A stretch of DNA of 22,981 nucleotides from JBBAAW01 sp964574405 (GCA_964574405.1 CAZNNN010000008.1:1-22981), one strand, 5' to 3'. Counted from the stretch's first letter, positions 12,241-20,574 are shown. Numbers and translations are program-made. The notes: a model not told the origin generated them from the letters alone.

Positions 12241-13564
12241 GATTGACTACCTTTACCTAAAAATCCAAAACCCTTGGTGGGACAACATAAAAAGCATAGA
12301 TGACGACGAAAGAATCAAGGAATTTAACCAACTAACCTATCGTTATACTCCTAGGTCAATCTTATCAATAAAAGCGGTAGAAAAGGATGTACACATTATA
12401 TCCGGTCCAAGGCAAACAGGTAAAAGCACTGCCCTAAAGCTGTATATTAAACAGAAACTAGGGGCTGGCGTAAAACCAACCAACATCCTCTATTTTAACT
12501 GCGACGCTCTATCTAGCGAAAAAGACATCATTGACCTTTTGCTGGAATTTAATAAATCACGAGAGGGAGAAAAAACTATTGTTTTACTGGATGAAATATC
12601 TTCCGTGGAAAATTGGCCACAGGGTATAAAGTGGCTGGCTGATGCCGATCAATTTAAAAATACTACACTTTTTCTCACGGGCTCTTCTAGCATTAATCTT
12701 AAAAAAAGTGGGGAAATGTTGCCCGGCAGACGAGGAAAAGGTATAGACATTGCCTTTTTACCCATAGATTTTTACGACTACCTGATTCTAAAAGGCGCCC
12801 AAGTTACCAAAATCCCGCTTAATAAGGTTAGCAATTCGTGGGAACTGCAAAAACTAGCCCAAGAGACCCAAAAGCCTTATCAAGATTTTTTGCTGACAGG
12901 GGGATTTTTAAGAAACATCAACTACGGTGTCTCGGAAGAAACTGGGGAATTGTATCTCAAAACCCTCAAAAGTAAGCTTTTTAAAAACGGGCGCAAGGAG
13001 GATTCGCTACGGGAGGTGCTTAAAAAAATCGTAAACTCTTTGTCGGCTCAAACCTCCTACACCAACATTGCAGAAGAAGCAGAGCTTGGTTCCAAAAATA
13101 CCGCCATTGAGTATTTAAATTTTCTTGCCGACTCCTATTTTCTTAAAGAAGCCAAGTTTTACGACATTGCTCAACAAAAAGTAGTTTTAAAAAAGAATAA
13201 AAAGTTTTATACCACCGATCCGTACATAGTATGGCTTTTCCAGAGCTTTGTTACTGGCAGTTTGGACTTTGAATCATTACGCGGACTAGTTGACGATTCA
13301 AAACTGGCAGAAAATTTTATAGCTACGGAACTAACCAAGAGGGGAGAGGCGGTATATTTTTATCAAAACTCTCATGAGACGGATTTTTTTATACCGAACG
13401 GTAGCATAGGCATAGAAGTAAAGTACAAAAACAAGATAACCAACGACGATATAAAATTTCCCAACAGGTTAAGTAAAAAGATCATGATTTCTAAAGACAT
13501 TCTGGAGGTACGAGGAGATGCCTACATTATTCCCGCCCACCTTTTTTCCCTGCTGGAACTATGA
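12239..13564 (+). CDS. AAA-type ATPase with DUF4143 domain
   Basis: 441 aa, soluble. Walker A is GPRQTGKST (56-64), Walker B is TIVLLDEIS (D118-E119) and the sensor-1-like segment is FLTGSSS (145-151). A winged-helix-like middle follows (about 260-310). The C-terminal DUF4143 region ends with a PD-(D/E)xK-like arrangement: D382 ... E393-V-K395 (TDFFIPNGSIGIEVKYK). Proteins of this architecture are widespread and mostly uncharacterised; nuclease-like and regulatory roles have both been proposed. The GTG start at 12239 follows TATAAT by 7 nt (leaderless) and lies inside the operator arm. The stop overlaps the next ATG by 4 nt. Confidence 0.86.
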   Translation: MIDYLYLKIQNPWWDNIKSIDDDERIKEFNQLTYRYTPRSILSIKAVEKDVHIISGPRQTGKSTALKLYIKQKLGAGVKPTNILYFNCDALSSEKDIIDLLLEFNKSREGEKTIVLLDEISSVENWPQGIKWLADADQFKNTTLFLTGSSSINLKKSGEMLPGRRGKGIDIAFLPIDFYDYLILKGAQVTKIPLNKVSNSWELQKLAQETQKPYQDFLLTGGFLRNINYGVSEETGELYLKTLKSKLFKNGRKEDSLREVLKKIVNSLSAQTSYTNIAEEAELGSKNTAIEYLNFLADSYFLKEAKFYDIAQQKVVLKKNKKFYTTDPYIVWLFQSFVTGSLDFESLRGLVDDSKLAENFIATELTKRGEAVYFYQNSHETDFFIPNGSIGIEVKYKNKITNDDIKFPNRLSKKIMISKDILEVRGDAYIIPAHLFSLLEL

Positions 13565-14622
13565 TTAGAAAATCTCGCCTCATACTTATTCTCCTCATAA
13601 CCTTTGCTCTCCTCCTAACCATAGGTAACATGGTTTACCCCTCCGCCACAAAAATAGTGCTTAACATTTTGTGGTTTACTGCCTTAAGCGTAGCAATTAT
13701 GTTTATAGCCATGGGTATTATGGCAATCTTGGGCATGAAAAAAGAAGTGGGACAACTCTTGGAAATCTTTATGGAGGGTTCGTTTTCCGTACTAGATCTC
13801 ATTGACTTTATTAAACAGGTTTTTAAACTCTTTGGTGAAAAAGTTAAAGAGGCGCTTCTTAATCTTGCCCCGCTTTTTTCCTATATTTTAGCCATTTCTC
13901 TGTATCTTGGCACACTCTATCTATATAAATTGGTGGGCAAAAGTTTTGATGTTACCGCCCTCACCATTTTTATTACTATCTCTGGCATCTCGCTCTTAAC
14001 TTTTATCAATCTACCTGGTCGCAACAACCTCATTAAAACTGGTTGGCGGTACGAGTTTGGCAAAAAAATTAACAAAGCGTTTATCAACTCATTTGAGGTG
14101 GTTCTATTTATTTTCTTTTTGACTATGGATTCAACCCATCTTTTTTATGTTCCGCCAGATCTTAATGTTCCGCTCCAAGCTCATATTTTAAATTATGACT
14201 TTATGTTACGAGGTTTTAAACTTAACGACGCTAAAATTACTCTTATTATTATTGCCACCGCTATTACTGTGGAGGTTTTACGCAACATTCTAAAAGTTGT
14301 GTATTCCTCCAGAAAGTACTACACCAGCTGGCTGGAAACCGAGCCCCAAAACAATGCTACGGATCGCCAAAGGTATCAAAATATTAAAAAGTCGATCCGC
14401 CTGGCTTTTGCCGAATCTAAAGACGATTTTGTGCGGTTTATTTCCTTTACTACCGCTCTTATTATTGTGTTTATTATGTTTCCACGACTTAAACTTTTAT
14501 CCATGGCTACCGCTAGCATAACGCTTTTGGTTTTTGACCTTATCTTTCCAGTTAGACTTTTAACCCGCGAACGCAACCGCGATCTAATTTCTATAATTTT
14601 GGAAAAAACGCTTAAGATATAG
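13561..14622 (+). CDS. Polytopic membrane protein of unknown function
   Basis: 353 aa with about eight predicted transmembrane helices: roughly 5-25, 29-55, 101-125, 130-150, 175-196, 225-245, 291-310 and 315-335. There is an amphipathic region at 57-95. I do not recognise the family and see no catalytic or transporter motif. It overlaps the DUF4143 ATPase gene by 4 nt (ATGA), so the two are translationally coupled. It ends 12 nt before the atpB start, occupying the place where other operons have atpI, but it is much larger than AtpI (about 100-130 aa) and does not resemble it. Confidence 0.72.
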   Translation: MIRKSRLILILLITFALLLTIGNMVYPSATKIVLNILWFTALSVAIMFIAMGIMAILGMKKEVGQLLEIFMEGSFSVLDLIDFIKQVFKLFGEKVKEALLNLAPLFSYILAISLYLGTLYLYKLVGKSFDVTALTIFITISGISLLTFINLPGRNNLIKTGWRYEFGKKINKAFINSFEVVLFIFFLTMDSTHLFYVPPDLNVPLQAHILNYDFMLRGFKLNDAKITLIIIATAITVEVLRNILKVVYSSRKYYTSWLETEPQNNATDRQRYQNIKKSIRLAFAESKDDFVRFISFTTALIIVFIMFPRLKLLSMATASITLLVFDLIFPVRLLTRERNRDLISIILEKTLKI

Positions 14623-14628
14623 TAAAGT
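14599..14628 (+). promoter_or_regulatory. Candidate promoter of the ATP synthase operon
   Basis: TTGGAA (14599-14604), 18-nt spacer, TAAAGT (14623-14628). The predicted +1 coincides with the GTG start of atpB at 14635. It lies at the end of the preceding coding region. There is no Shine-Dalgarno before atpB, consistent with a leaderless operon head. Confidence 0.45.
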
Positions 14629-14634
14629 GATTAG

Positions 14635-15360
14635 GTGCACGAGATAAGTTTAAAAGCGGAACCTTTATTTAATTTGTTTGGAGTAACCATCACCAATACC
14701 ATTTTTTCCTCCGTTCTAGTAATACTCGCCCTCCTGATAGTCCTAATTATCAAGTCCGTAGGCTTTAAGTCGATTCCCTCGGGCGGGTTTCAAGTAATCT
14801 TTGAGTTTATTTACACTTTTATAGGCGACCTTTACACCGGAATTATGCATAAAGACTACAAAAACTCCGTGCTTTTTTCCTTACTTTTTTGCGTATTTAT
14901 CTACATTCTAATGTCCAACTGGTTTGGACTTCTACCCTTTGTAGGCTCGCTGATGCTACACACCAACGGACACCAAGTTCCTGTTTTTAGAGCACCAACT
15001 TCCGATCTTTCTGTTACCGCATCTCTAGCCATCATTTCCGTTTTGGTTACTAATGCGCTGGGCATATCCTTTGGCGGATTAAAATATCTTACCAAATATG
15101 TAAACATTAAAAGTCCTATTGATTTTGTAGTGGGCGTGTTAGAATTAGTTTCGGAAATTGGCAAGGTACTTAGTTTTTCTTTTAGGCTTTTTGGCAATGT
15201 GTTTGCGGGCGAGGTTTTGCTTGCGGTTATAACCTCTTTAACCTACGGCATTTTTACTTTGCCTTTTTTTGGACTGGAGATATTTGTTGGACTTATCCAG
15301 GCGCTGGTCTTCTTTTTATTGACCACGGTTTTTATTAGTGTGGCGGTGGCACACGAATAA
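14635..15360 (+). CDS. atpB: F1Fo ATP synthase subunit a
   Basis: Membrane stator half-channel subunit, 241 aa. The essential arginine is present in the helix LSFSFRLFGNVFAGEVLL (E. coli Arg210 equivalent). Other family landmarks are SNWFGLLPFVG and a hydrophobic C-terminal helix pair ending TTVFISVAVAHE. The start is GTG at 14635 (MHEISLKAEPLFNLFG), typical of short N-termini in this subunit. First gene of atpBEFHA-CA-GDC. Confidence 0.96.
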   Translation: MHEISLKAEPLFNLFGVTITNTIFSSVLVILALLIVLIIKSVGFKSIPSGGFQVIFEFIYTFIGDLYTGIMHKDYKNSVLFSLLFCVFIYILMSNWFGLLPFVGSLMLHTNGHQVPVFRAPTSDLSVTASLAIISVLVTNALGISFGGLKYLTKYVNIKSPIDFVVGVLELVSEIGKVLSFSFRLFGNVFAGEVLLAVITSLTYGIFTLPFFGLEIFVGLIQALVFFLLTTVFISVAVAHE

Positions 15361-15390
15361 TTTATTTGTCTTTATGACAGAAAGGAAAAT

Positions 15391-15618
15391 ATGGAAACTG
15401 AATCTGCACAATATTTTGCTATGGCTATTGCCATAGGTCTTGGCTCCTTAGGTCCGGCCATTGGAATTGGACTTTTAGTTTCGTCGGCACTAAATTCAAT
15501 CGGACGCAATCCCGAAGCGGAGAGTAAAATTAGAACCCTGATGATTTTGGGTATCGCCTTTGCAGAGGCTATTGCCATTTATGCCTTAGTGGTAGCTTTA
15601 ATTATTAGGTTTGTATAA
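15391..15618 (+). CDS. atpE: F1Fo ATP synthase subunit c
   Basis: 75 aa, two helices joined by the RNPEAE loop (39-44). The ion-binding carboxylate is E59 in IAFAEAIAIYALV. The Na+-coupling pattern (Gln in helix 1 and Ser/Thr after the Glu) is missing: helix 1 has I26 in GPAIGIG, and A60 follows E59. I therefore predict proton coupling. A good Shine-Dalgarno AAAGGA lies 4 nt before the ATG, unlike atpB, and there is a 30-nt gap from atpB that could support higher expression. Confidence 0.96.
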   Translation: METESAQYFAMAIAIGLGSLGPAIGIGLLVSSALNSIGRNPEAESKIRTLMILGIAFAEAIAIYALVVALIIRFV

Positions 15619-15623
15619 CTTAC

Positions 15624-16109
15624 ATGGCAAACCTAGGCTTAAATTTACAGAGTTTTATCATTAACACCATAATTTTTGGGGCGTTTTTTGTACTCATGCA
15701 TTTTTTGGTGCTTAAAAAGCTAGGCGGAATAATTGCTCAAAGGGAAGCAAAATATCTGGAGGCAGACCAAAAGTCCCAAGAAGCCGGTTACACCTTGGAA
15801 AAAGCCCAAATAGAATTTGCCAAAATTATAGAAAATGCCCAAGCCGAGTCGCAAAAAATTGTGGCGGACTCTAAACACCAAGCTACCGATCAAACCAAAA
15901 AGATTTTGGAAAAAGCGCAAATTGATGCCGGAGAAATTATTGTTAAAGCGCAAGGAGTTTTGGCGGTGGAAAAGGAAAAAATGCTGGTTGACTTTAGAGA
16001 AAACCTGGAAAAATCGGTTAAAGCATCCCTTACAACTATCTTAGCATCTCAAGCAGATAAGATAGACTTTGACGCCAAAGTATTAGAGGAGGTAGTAGCA
16101 AAGCAATGA
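15624..16109 (+). CDS. atpF: F1Fo ATP synthase subunit b
   Basis: 161 aa. N-terminal membrane helix (about 9-31: LQSFIINTIIFGAFFVLMHFL), then a long charged coiled-coil (about 35-140), the peripheral stalk. The alternating A/E/K heptads are typical. No strong Shine-Dalgarno is seen before ATG 15624, 5 nt after atpE, so reinitiation is likely. Overlaps atpH by 4 nt (ATGA). Confidence 0.93.
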   Translation: MANLGLNLQSFIINTIIFGAFFVLMHFLVLKKLGGIIAQREAKYLEADQKSQEAGYTLEKAQIEFAKIIENAQAESQKIVADSKHQATDQTKKILEKAQIDAGEIIVKAQGVLAVEKEKMLVDFRENLEKSVKASLTTILASQADKIDFDAKVLEEVVAKQ

Positions 16110-16498
16110 ATACACACAGCAATAAAGCTACGGAGTCTGCAGGTAGACTTTATAAAATCTCACAGAATGGTGGTGGTGATCTGGTGGAAAAGGTTTTTGC
16201 TATTTTAAAGCTTGCGGAGGATGCGCCACTGGAACAGACGGTGGAAATATATAGAGAAATTAAAAATAAGTGGCTCACTTTAGCAGAAATTACTACTGCC
16301 AAAGCGTTAACCCAGTCGCAAAAAGAAAAGGTTGAAAAATATATTGTAGGCACTATGGGAGATAAAATTTGCTTTTTGTACGATGTTGATCCAAAAATTA
16401 TTGGGGGAATTAAAGTGCGAGTAGGTAATAATGTTTTTGACGAATCTATTGTGGCAAAAATTAGAGACCTGTCCGCCTTAGGCGGATTAACACTATGA
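16106..16498 (+). CDS. atpH: F1Fo ATP synthase subunit delta, shortened
   Basis: 130 aa versus about 177 in E. coli. The C-terminal region is canonical (VDPKIIGGIKVRVGNNVFDESIVAKIRDL), which binds subunit b. The N-terminal helical domain that contacts alpha is reduced to about 90 residues. It overlaps atpF and atpA by 4 nt each (ATGA at both ends). The short form appears genuine because both overlaps fix its ends. Confidence 0.88.
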   Translation: MNTHSNKATESAGRLYKISQNGGGDLVEKVFAILKLAEDAPLEQTVEIYREIKNKWLTLAEITTAKALTQSQKEKVEKYIVGTMGDKICFLYDVDPKIIGGIKVRVGNNVFDESIVAKIRDLSALGGLTL

Positions 16499-17934
16499 AT
16501 TTTAAAAATACCGGCACAATTAAACAAGTAAAAGATGGGGTAGTTTTTGCGGAAGGTCTTTCTGATGTAGGTTACAACGAAACCGTTCTTATTAAAACTG
16601 GCGAGGGTGCGGTTAGAGGTTTGGCGTTAAATTTAGACGAAGATTTGGTGGGCATAGCGGTTTTGGGTGACTATTTAAAGGTTAGGGGGGGCGATCTGGT
16701 GGAAACACAGGGGACATTACTTTCTATTGCTGTAGATGAACACATTTTAGGCAAAACGGTGGACGCGCTAGGAAATATTTATAACTCGAGCAACCCGGCT
16801 TGTCCGGACGGAAAGCGTATGCCATTAGAAAAAGTGGCTCCAGGGGTGTTAGAACGAGAAAATGTTAAAACACCGCTTCAGACAGGCATACTGGCCATTG
16901 ACGCTACTATCCCTATTGGCAGAGGACAACGCGAACTTATTATAGGTGATAGGCAAACCGGCAAATCCACTATCTGCGTAGATACTATTATCAATCAAAA
17001 AGGTAAGGATGTTTATTGCATTTATGTGTCGGTAGGTCAAAAAAATGCCAAACTGGCGCAAACTATTAGTATACTAAAAAAAGCTGGCGCCTTAGAGTAT
17101 ACCGTTATGGTATGTGCCAGTGCGTCCGATCCCGCTTCTATGCAATACATTGCCCCTTACGCCGGTTGTGCTATTGGCGAGTATTTTGCCCAGCAAGGCA
17201 AGCACGCCCTAGTAATTTACGACGATCTTACCAAACACGCTTGGGCTTATAGGGAACTTTCTTTGCTTTTACGACGCCCTCCTGGACGGGAAGCCTACCC
17301 AGGCGATATTTTTTATATTCACTCCAAACTTTTAGAGCGGGCTTTGCAGTTTAACAAAGAACTAGGGAGTGGATCGTTAACAGCCTTGCCCATTGTAGAA
17401 ACTCAAGCTGGAGATCTTTCTGCTTATATTCCCACCAATATTATTTCCATTACAGACGGGCAAATATTTTTAGATAAAGACGCTTTTAACTCTGGCCAAA
17501 GACCTTCCGTAGACATTGGGGCTTCGGTTTCTAGGGTGGGAGGCGACGCCCAGGTTAAAGCCATGAAACAGGTGGCAGGAAAATTAAAGCTGGAACTGGC
17601 GCAGTATCGTGAACTTAAGGCTTTTTCCCAATTTGGATCCGACATCGATGATGAAACCAAGAAAAAGCTCGATCGTGGGGCGCGTCTTATGGAGGTTCTT
17701 AGGCAAAATCAAGGTGAACCTCTGGAGGTAGAAGATCAGATACTATTAATTCTCGCAATTACGGAAGGTATTTTGGATAATCTAGAAGTAGCATTAACCG
17801 GGGTAACTACAGAACGAATACTAAGTTCAATAAAAACATCAAGAGAATTAGTAAAACAGGCTGTATCAGAAAAAAGAAAACTTTCAGAGCAAGAAATTGT
17901 CAAGATTAAAGAGGAGATGGCAAAATATGCATAA
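16495..17934 (+). CDS. atpA: F1Fo ATP synthase subunit alpha
   Basis: 479 aa, somewhat shorter than the usual ~500-513 because the N-terminal extension before FKNTGTIKQVKDGVVFAEG is nearly absent. The P-loop is GDRQTGKST, followed by PGREAYPGDIFY and VSRVGGDAQ, whose Arg is the arginine-finger equivalent of E. coli alpha Arg376. The short N-terminus pairs with the shortened delta subunit, whose contact site in E. coli is the alpha N-terminus. The 3' end overlaps the carbonic-anhydrase-like gene by 8 nt and supplies its Shine-Dalgarno. Confidence 0.97.
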   Translation: MNFKNTGTIKQVKDGVVFAEGLSDVGYNETVLIKTGEGAVRGLALNLDEDLVGIAVLGDYLKVRGGDLVETQGTLLSIAVDEHILGKTVDALGNIYNSSNPACPDGKRMPLEKVAPGVLERENVKTPLQTGILAIDATIPIGRGQRELIIGDRQTGKSTICVDTIINQKGKDVYCIYVSVGQKNAKLAQTISILKKAGALEYTVMVCASASDPASMQYIAPYAGCAIGEYFAQQGKHALVIYDDLTKHAWAYRELSLLLRRPPGREAYPGDIFYIHSKLLERALQFNKELGSGSLTALPIVETQAGDLSAYIPTNIISITDGQIFLDKDAFNSGQRPSVDIGASVSRVGGDAQVKAMKQVAGKLKLELAQYRELKAFSQFGSDIDDETKKKLDRGARLMEVLRQNQGEPLEVEDQILLILAITEGILDNLEVALTGVTTERILSSIKTSRELVKQAVSEKRKLSEQEIVKIKEEMAKYA

Positions 17935-18340
17935 AGCTAAAAATTGCATTATCACTTGTATTGATTTTAGATTGCAAAAGGCTTATTCGGACTTTATAAA
18001 GTCGCACGACTTATTAGGTGAGAGCGATATAATTTCTTTGGCTGGATGCTCGCGAGATCTGGTAAAACCGTTGGAAGGTTGGCATAAGGAGTCATTACTC
18101 CGGCAAATAGAGCTTTCTGTAAAATTACATAACCCAGATACCATCGTAGTGTTAGATCATCAGGACTGCGGGGGGTACGCGCAGGACGGAACAATTAACC
18201 AAGGATTACCGCTCGAGGAGGATCTAGTAGAACATGCGAGATGGGCTAAAGTGGCTAAAGACTTACTAAGAGAAATCTATCCAACAAAAAATGTAGAGGT
18301 TTATTTTGTTCGTTTGGACGGAAAGGTTGAGGAAATTTAA
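17927..18340 (+). CDS. Beta-carbonic-anhydrase-like protein within the ATP synthase operon
   Basis: 137 aa. It contains the beta-CA zinc/dyad pattern C11-I-D13-F-R15 (family C-x-D-x-R) and H78-Q-D-C81-G (family H-x-x-C-G), in the right order and spacing for a small enzyme. The segment usually reading RNAGG is SLAGCSRDL (38-45), and the C-terminal part is short, so catalysis of CO2 hydration is possible but unproven; a zinc-binding sensor or structural role is equally open. ATG 17927 has GAGGAG 10 nt upstream in the atpA end. Overlap with atpA is 8 nt, and the stop directly abuts atpG. The tight embedding argues for stoichiometric co-expression with the synthase. Confidence 0.75.
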   Translation: MHKAKNCIITCIDFRLQKAYSDFIKSHDLLGESDIISLAGCSRDLVKPLEGWHKESLLRQIELSVKLHNPDTIVVLDHQDCGGYAQDGTINQGLPLEEDLVEHARWAKVAKDLLREIYPTKNVEVYFVRLDGKVEEI

Positions 18341-19210
18341 ATGGCAAAAGATAAAGAAATAAGGAATAGAATAAAAACGGTAAAAAACATTGCTAAAGTT
18401 ACCAAAACTATGCAAATGATTTCCGCTTCCCGCATGAAAAAGTCCATTAAGCTTTGGCAGGAAAGTTTTCCGTACTCGCAAGAAATTGGTGCTTTGGTGG
18501 CAAAAATTGGGGGATTGGAAAGTTTTGCCAATCCGCTCACCAAATTTCCCAAAGAAGTTAAAAAAGTTGGAGTTATAGTCGTAACCCCCACCAAGGGCTT
18601 TGTGGGGAGTTTAGTAGCCAGGGAGTTGGGAGAAATGTACCGCGGTATGCAAGAAATCAAGCTAAAATACCCCGCATCAGAGGTGTCGCTGGTGAGTATC
18701 CACAAACTGGGCGTAAAACTTGCTTCATCCCTTGGCATTAAAAACGATCTGCATTTTGCTAAAGAAATTGTTAAACCAAGTCCAACTAATATGTCGGCCA
18801 TTTACAAAGCAGTAAAAGATAGATTTGTTAGCGGTCAATACGATCTTGTTTACCTGTGCTACACAAAATTTGAATCGGCCACTAGGCAAGGCGTGGTTTT
18901 TGAACCGTTGCTTCCCATAAATTTTTTGGTGGACACTAAAAAGCAGATAACTAACGCAGAAAATACCGTTATGGAGCCAAATCAAACCGAGCTCTTAAAT
19001 TATTTATTAAACGAATATTTTGAGAAACAAATTATAGGGGCTATTTTATCGTCTAATGCCTCTGAACACTCTGCACGGATGATTTCCATGAAGAACGCTA
19101 CGGATAACGCTCTGGAGATGTCGCACAACTTAACTTTAAAGTACAATAAAAGCAGACAGGCTCAAATTACCCAACAAGTTGTGGAGATTTCGTCAGGAGG
19201 TATATTATAA
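18341..19210 (+). CDS. atpG: F1Fo ATP synthase subunit gamma
   Basis: 289 aa central-stalk subunit. The N-terminal helix KEIRNRIKTVKNIAKVTKTMQMISASRMKK and C-terminal helix SSNASEHSARMISMKNATDNALEM are characteristic. The Rossmann-like middle reads VTPTKGFVGSL instead of the usual T-S-D-R-G-L-C-G. Starts directly after the preceding stop (0 nt gap), with only a GAGGAAAT-like weak Shine-Dalgarno. The stop TAA at 19208-19210 overlaps the proposed ATA start of atpD in an ATAA arrangement. Confidence 0.94.
   Translation: MAKDKEIRNRIKTVKNIAKVTKTMQMISASRMKKSIKLWQESFPYSQEIGALVAKIGGLESFANPLTKFPKEVKKVGVIVVTPTKGFVGSLVARELGEMYRGMQEIKLKYPASEVSLVSIHKLGVKLASSLGIKNDLHFAKEIVKPSPTNMSAIYKAVKDRFVSGQYDLVYLCYTKFESATRQGVVFEPLLPINFLVDTKKQITNAENTVMEPNQTELLNYLLNEYFEKQIIGAILSSNASEHSARMISMKNATDNALEMSHNLTLKYNKSRQAQITQQVVEISSGGIL
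19195..19209 (+). promoter_or_regulatory. Strong Shine-Dalgarno with non-canonical start codon for atpD
   Basis: AGGAGG at 19195-19200 is followed by TATATTATAACAATATC without any ATG, GTG or TTG. In the atpD frame the only candidates are ATT 19204 (3-nt spacing), ATA 19207 (6-nt spacing) and ATA 19213 (12-nt). ATA 19207 has ideal spacing and forms ATAA with the atpG stop, mirroring the ATGA overlaps of atpF/H and atpH/A. Confidence 0.6.
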
Positions 19211-20574
19211 CAATATCAAACGGTATAGTTTCAAAAGTTTTGGGGGTAGTGGTGGATGTGAGATTTAAAACTCTGGAGGATTTACCGCCAGTGTATACGG
19301 CTTTAAAGGTTACGGTGGGGGAGTCGCGAGAATTGATTTTGGAGGTGGAACAACATCTAGGAAATAACCTTGTGCGCTGTATTGCTTTGGGCGCCACGGA
19401 GACCTTAAGAAGGGGAGCGGAGGTAATTTCCACCGGCAACACCGTTAAAGTACCTGTTGGCACGGAAACTCTAGGTAGAATGTTTAATGTTTTGGGTGAA
19501 CCTATTGATAATAAAGGGTTACTCGATACAACAACAAAATCCATTCACAACACTCCGCCTCACATAGCTGAACTTTCCACTAAGGTAGAAGTTTTTGAAA
19601 CCGGCATTAAAGTTATCGATCTTATCTGCCCATTTGTAAAAGGCGGAAAAATTGGAGCTTTTGGTGGGGCGGGAGTAGGTAAAACTGTGGTTATTCAGGA
19701 ACTTATTTACAACTTGGCGGCTATTCATAGCGGGTTTTCGGTTTTTGCGGGGGTGGGGGAACGAACCCGTGAAGGCACCCAATTATACGGGGAAATGGTG
19801 GGAAGCAAAGTTATAGACAAAACGGCTTTAGTTTTTGGTCAAATGAACGAACCTCCTGGTGTGCGTCTGCGGGTGGCTTTAAGCGCGTTAACCATGGCAG
19901 AGTACTTGCGCGACTCTATGAATAAAGATGTTTTGCTGTTTATTGACAATATTTTTAGGTTTTCCCAAGCCGGCTCGGAAGTTTCCGCCCTACTTGGACG
20001 CATGCCATCAGCTGTGGGCTATCAACCAACCTTGGCCGACGAACTTGGCTATCTGCAGGAACGAATTGCCTCCACCTCTACCGGATCAATAACCTCCGTG
20101 CAAGCGGTATATGTTCCCGCCGACGACTACACCGATCCCGCTCCTGCCACCACCTTTGCCCACCTGGACTCTACGCTAGTCCTAGAGCGATCTTTAGCCG
20201 AACAAGCCTTGTATCCTGCCGTTGATCCACTAGCCTCAACTTCGGTAGCCCTACAACCTCACATTGTAGGAGAACAGCATTACAACACAGCACGAGAAGT
20301 TCAAAGGATTTTGCAAAGATATAAAGAGTTACAAGACATTATTGCCATTTTAGGGATTGATGAACTATCCAATGAAGATAAATTGGTAGTAGCTCGTGCC
20401 AGGCGCGTGCAAAAGTTTTTAACCCAACCTTTTCATGTGGCGGAACAGTTTACCGGTTCAAAAGGGGAGTATGTTACCACCCAACAAACGGTGGAAAGCT
20501 TTTCTAAAATTTTAAGCGGTGAGCTTGACCACTTGCCAGAAAGCGACTTCTATATGAAAGGCTCGCTGGTTTAG
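19207..20574 (+). CDS. atpD: F1Fo ATP synthase subunit beta, non-canonical ATA start proposed
   Basis: Catalytic subunit, 455 aa from ATA 19207. The P-loop is GGAGVGKTVV, the catalytic Glu lies in AGVGERTREG, and DNIFRFSQAGSEVSALLGRMPSAVGYQPTLA follows, with the conserved ALAPE-type region SLAEQALYPAVDPLAST. The first in-frame standard start is TTG 19240, which would remove the first beta-strand. Family proteins begin about ten residues earlier (MxxGxIxxVxGPVVDVxF), and the upstream codons TISNGIVSKVLGVVVDVRF match that perfectly. The start must therefore be ATA 19207 (or ATT 19204), or the base is a sequencing/assembly error for G. Confidence 0.95.
   Translation: MTISNGIVSKVLGVVVDVRFKTLEDLPPVYTALKVTVGESRELILEVEQHLGNNLVRCIALGATETLRRGAEVISTGNTVKVPVGTETLGRMFNVLGEPIDNKGLLDTTTKSIHNTPPHIAELSTKVEVFETGIKVIDLICPFVKGGKIGAFGGAGVGKTVVIQELIYNLAAIHSGFSVFAGVGERTREGTQLYGEMVGSKVIDKTALVFGQMNEPPGVRLRVALSALTMAEYLRDSMNKDVLLFIDNIFRFSQAGSEVSALLGRMPSAVGYQPTLADELGYLQERIASTSTGSITSVQAVYVPADDYTDPAPATTFAHLDSTLVLERSLAEQALYPAVDPLASTSVALQPHIVGEQHYNTAREVQRILQRYKELQDIIAILGIDELSNEDKLVVARARRVQKFLTQPFHVAEQFTGSKGEYVTTQQTVESFSKILSGELDHLPESDFYMKGSLV

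Noticed and set aside
13561..14622. Assignment of the membrane protein as AtpI
   Set aside because: Position before atpB fits, but it is about three times too long, has about eight helices and is coupled to the DUF4143 ATPase instead.
14901..15197. 98-codon minus-strand ORF within atpB
   Set aside because: It mirrors a conserved subunit a gene, has no start signal or recognisable protein pattern; a shadow frame.
18337..18801. 154-codon minus-strand ORF over atpG
   Set aside because: Antisense to a clear gamma subunit gene, composition of a shadow frame, no promoter.
19240..19242. TTG 19240 as the atpD start
   Set aside because: It is 40 nt from the AGGAGG, has no SD of its own, and would cut off the conserved first strand of the beta subunit.
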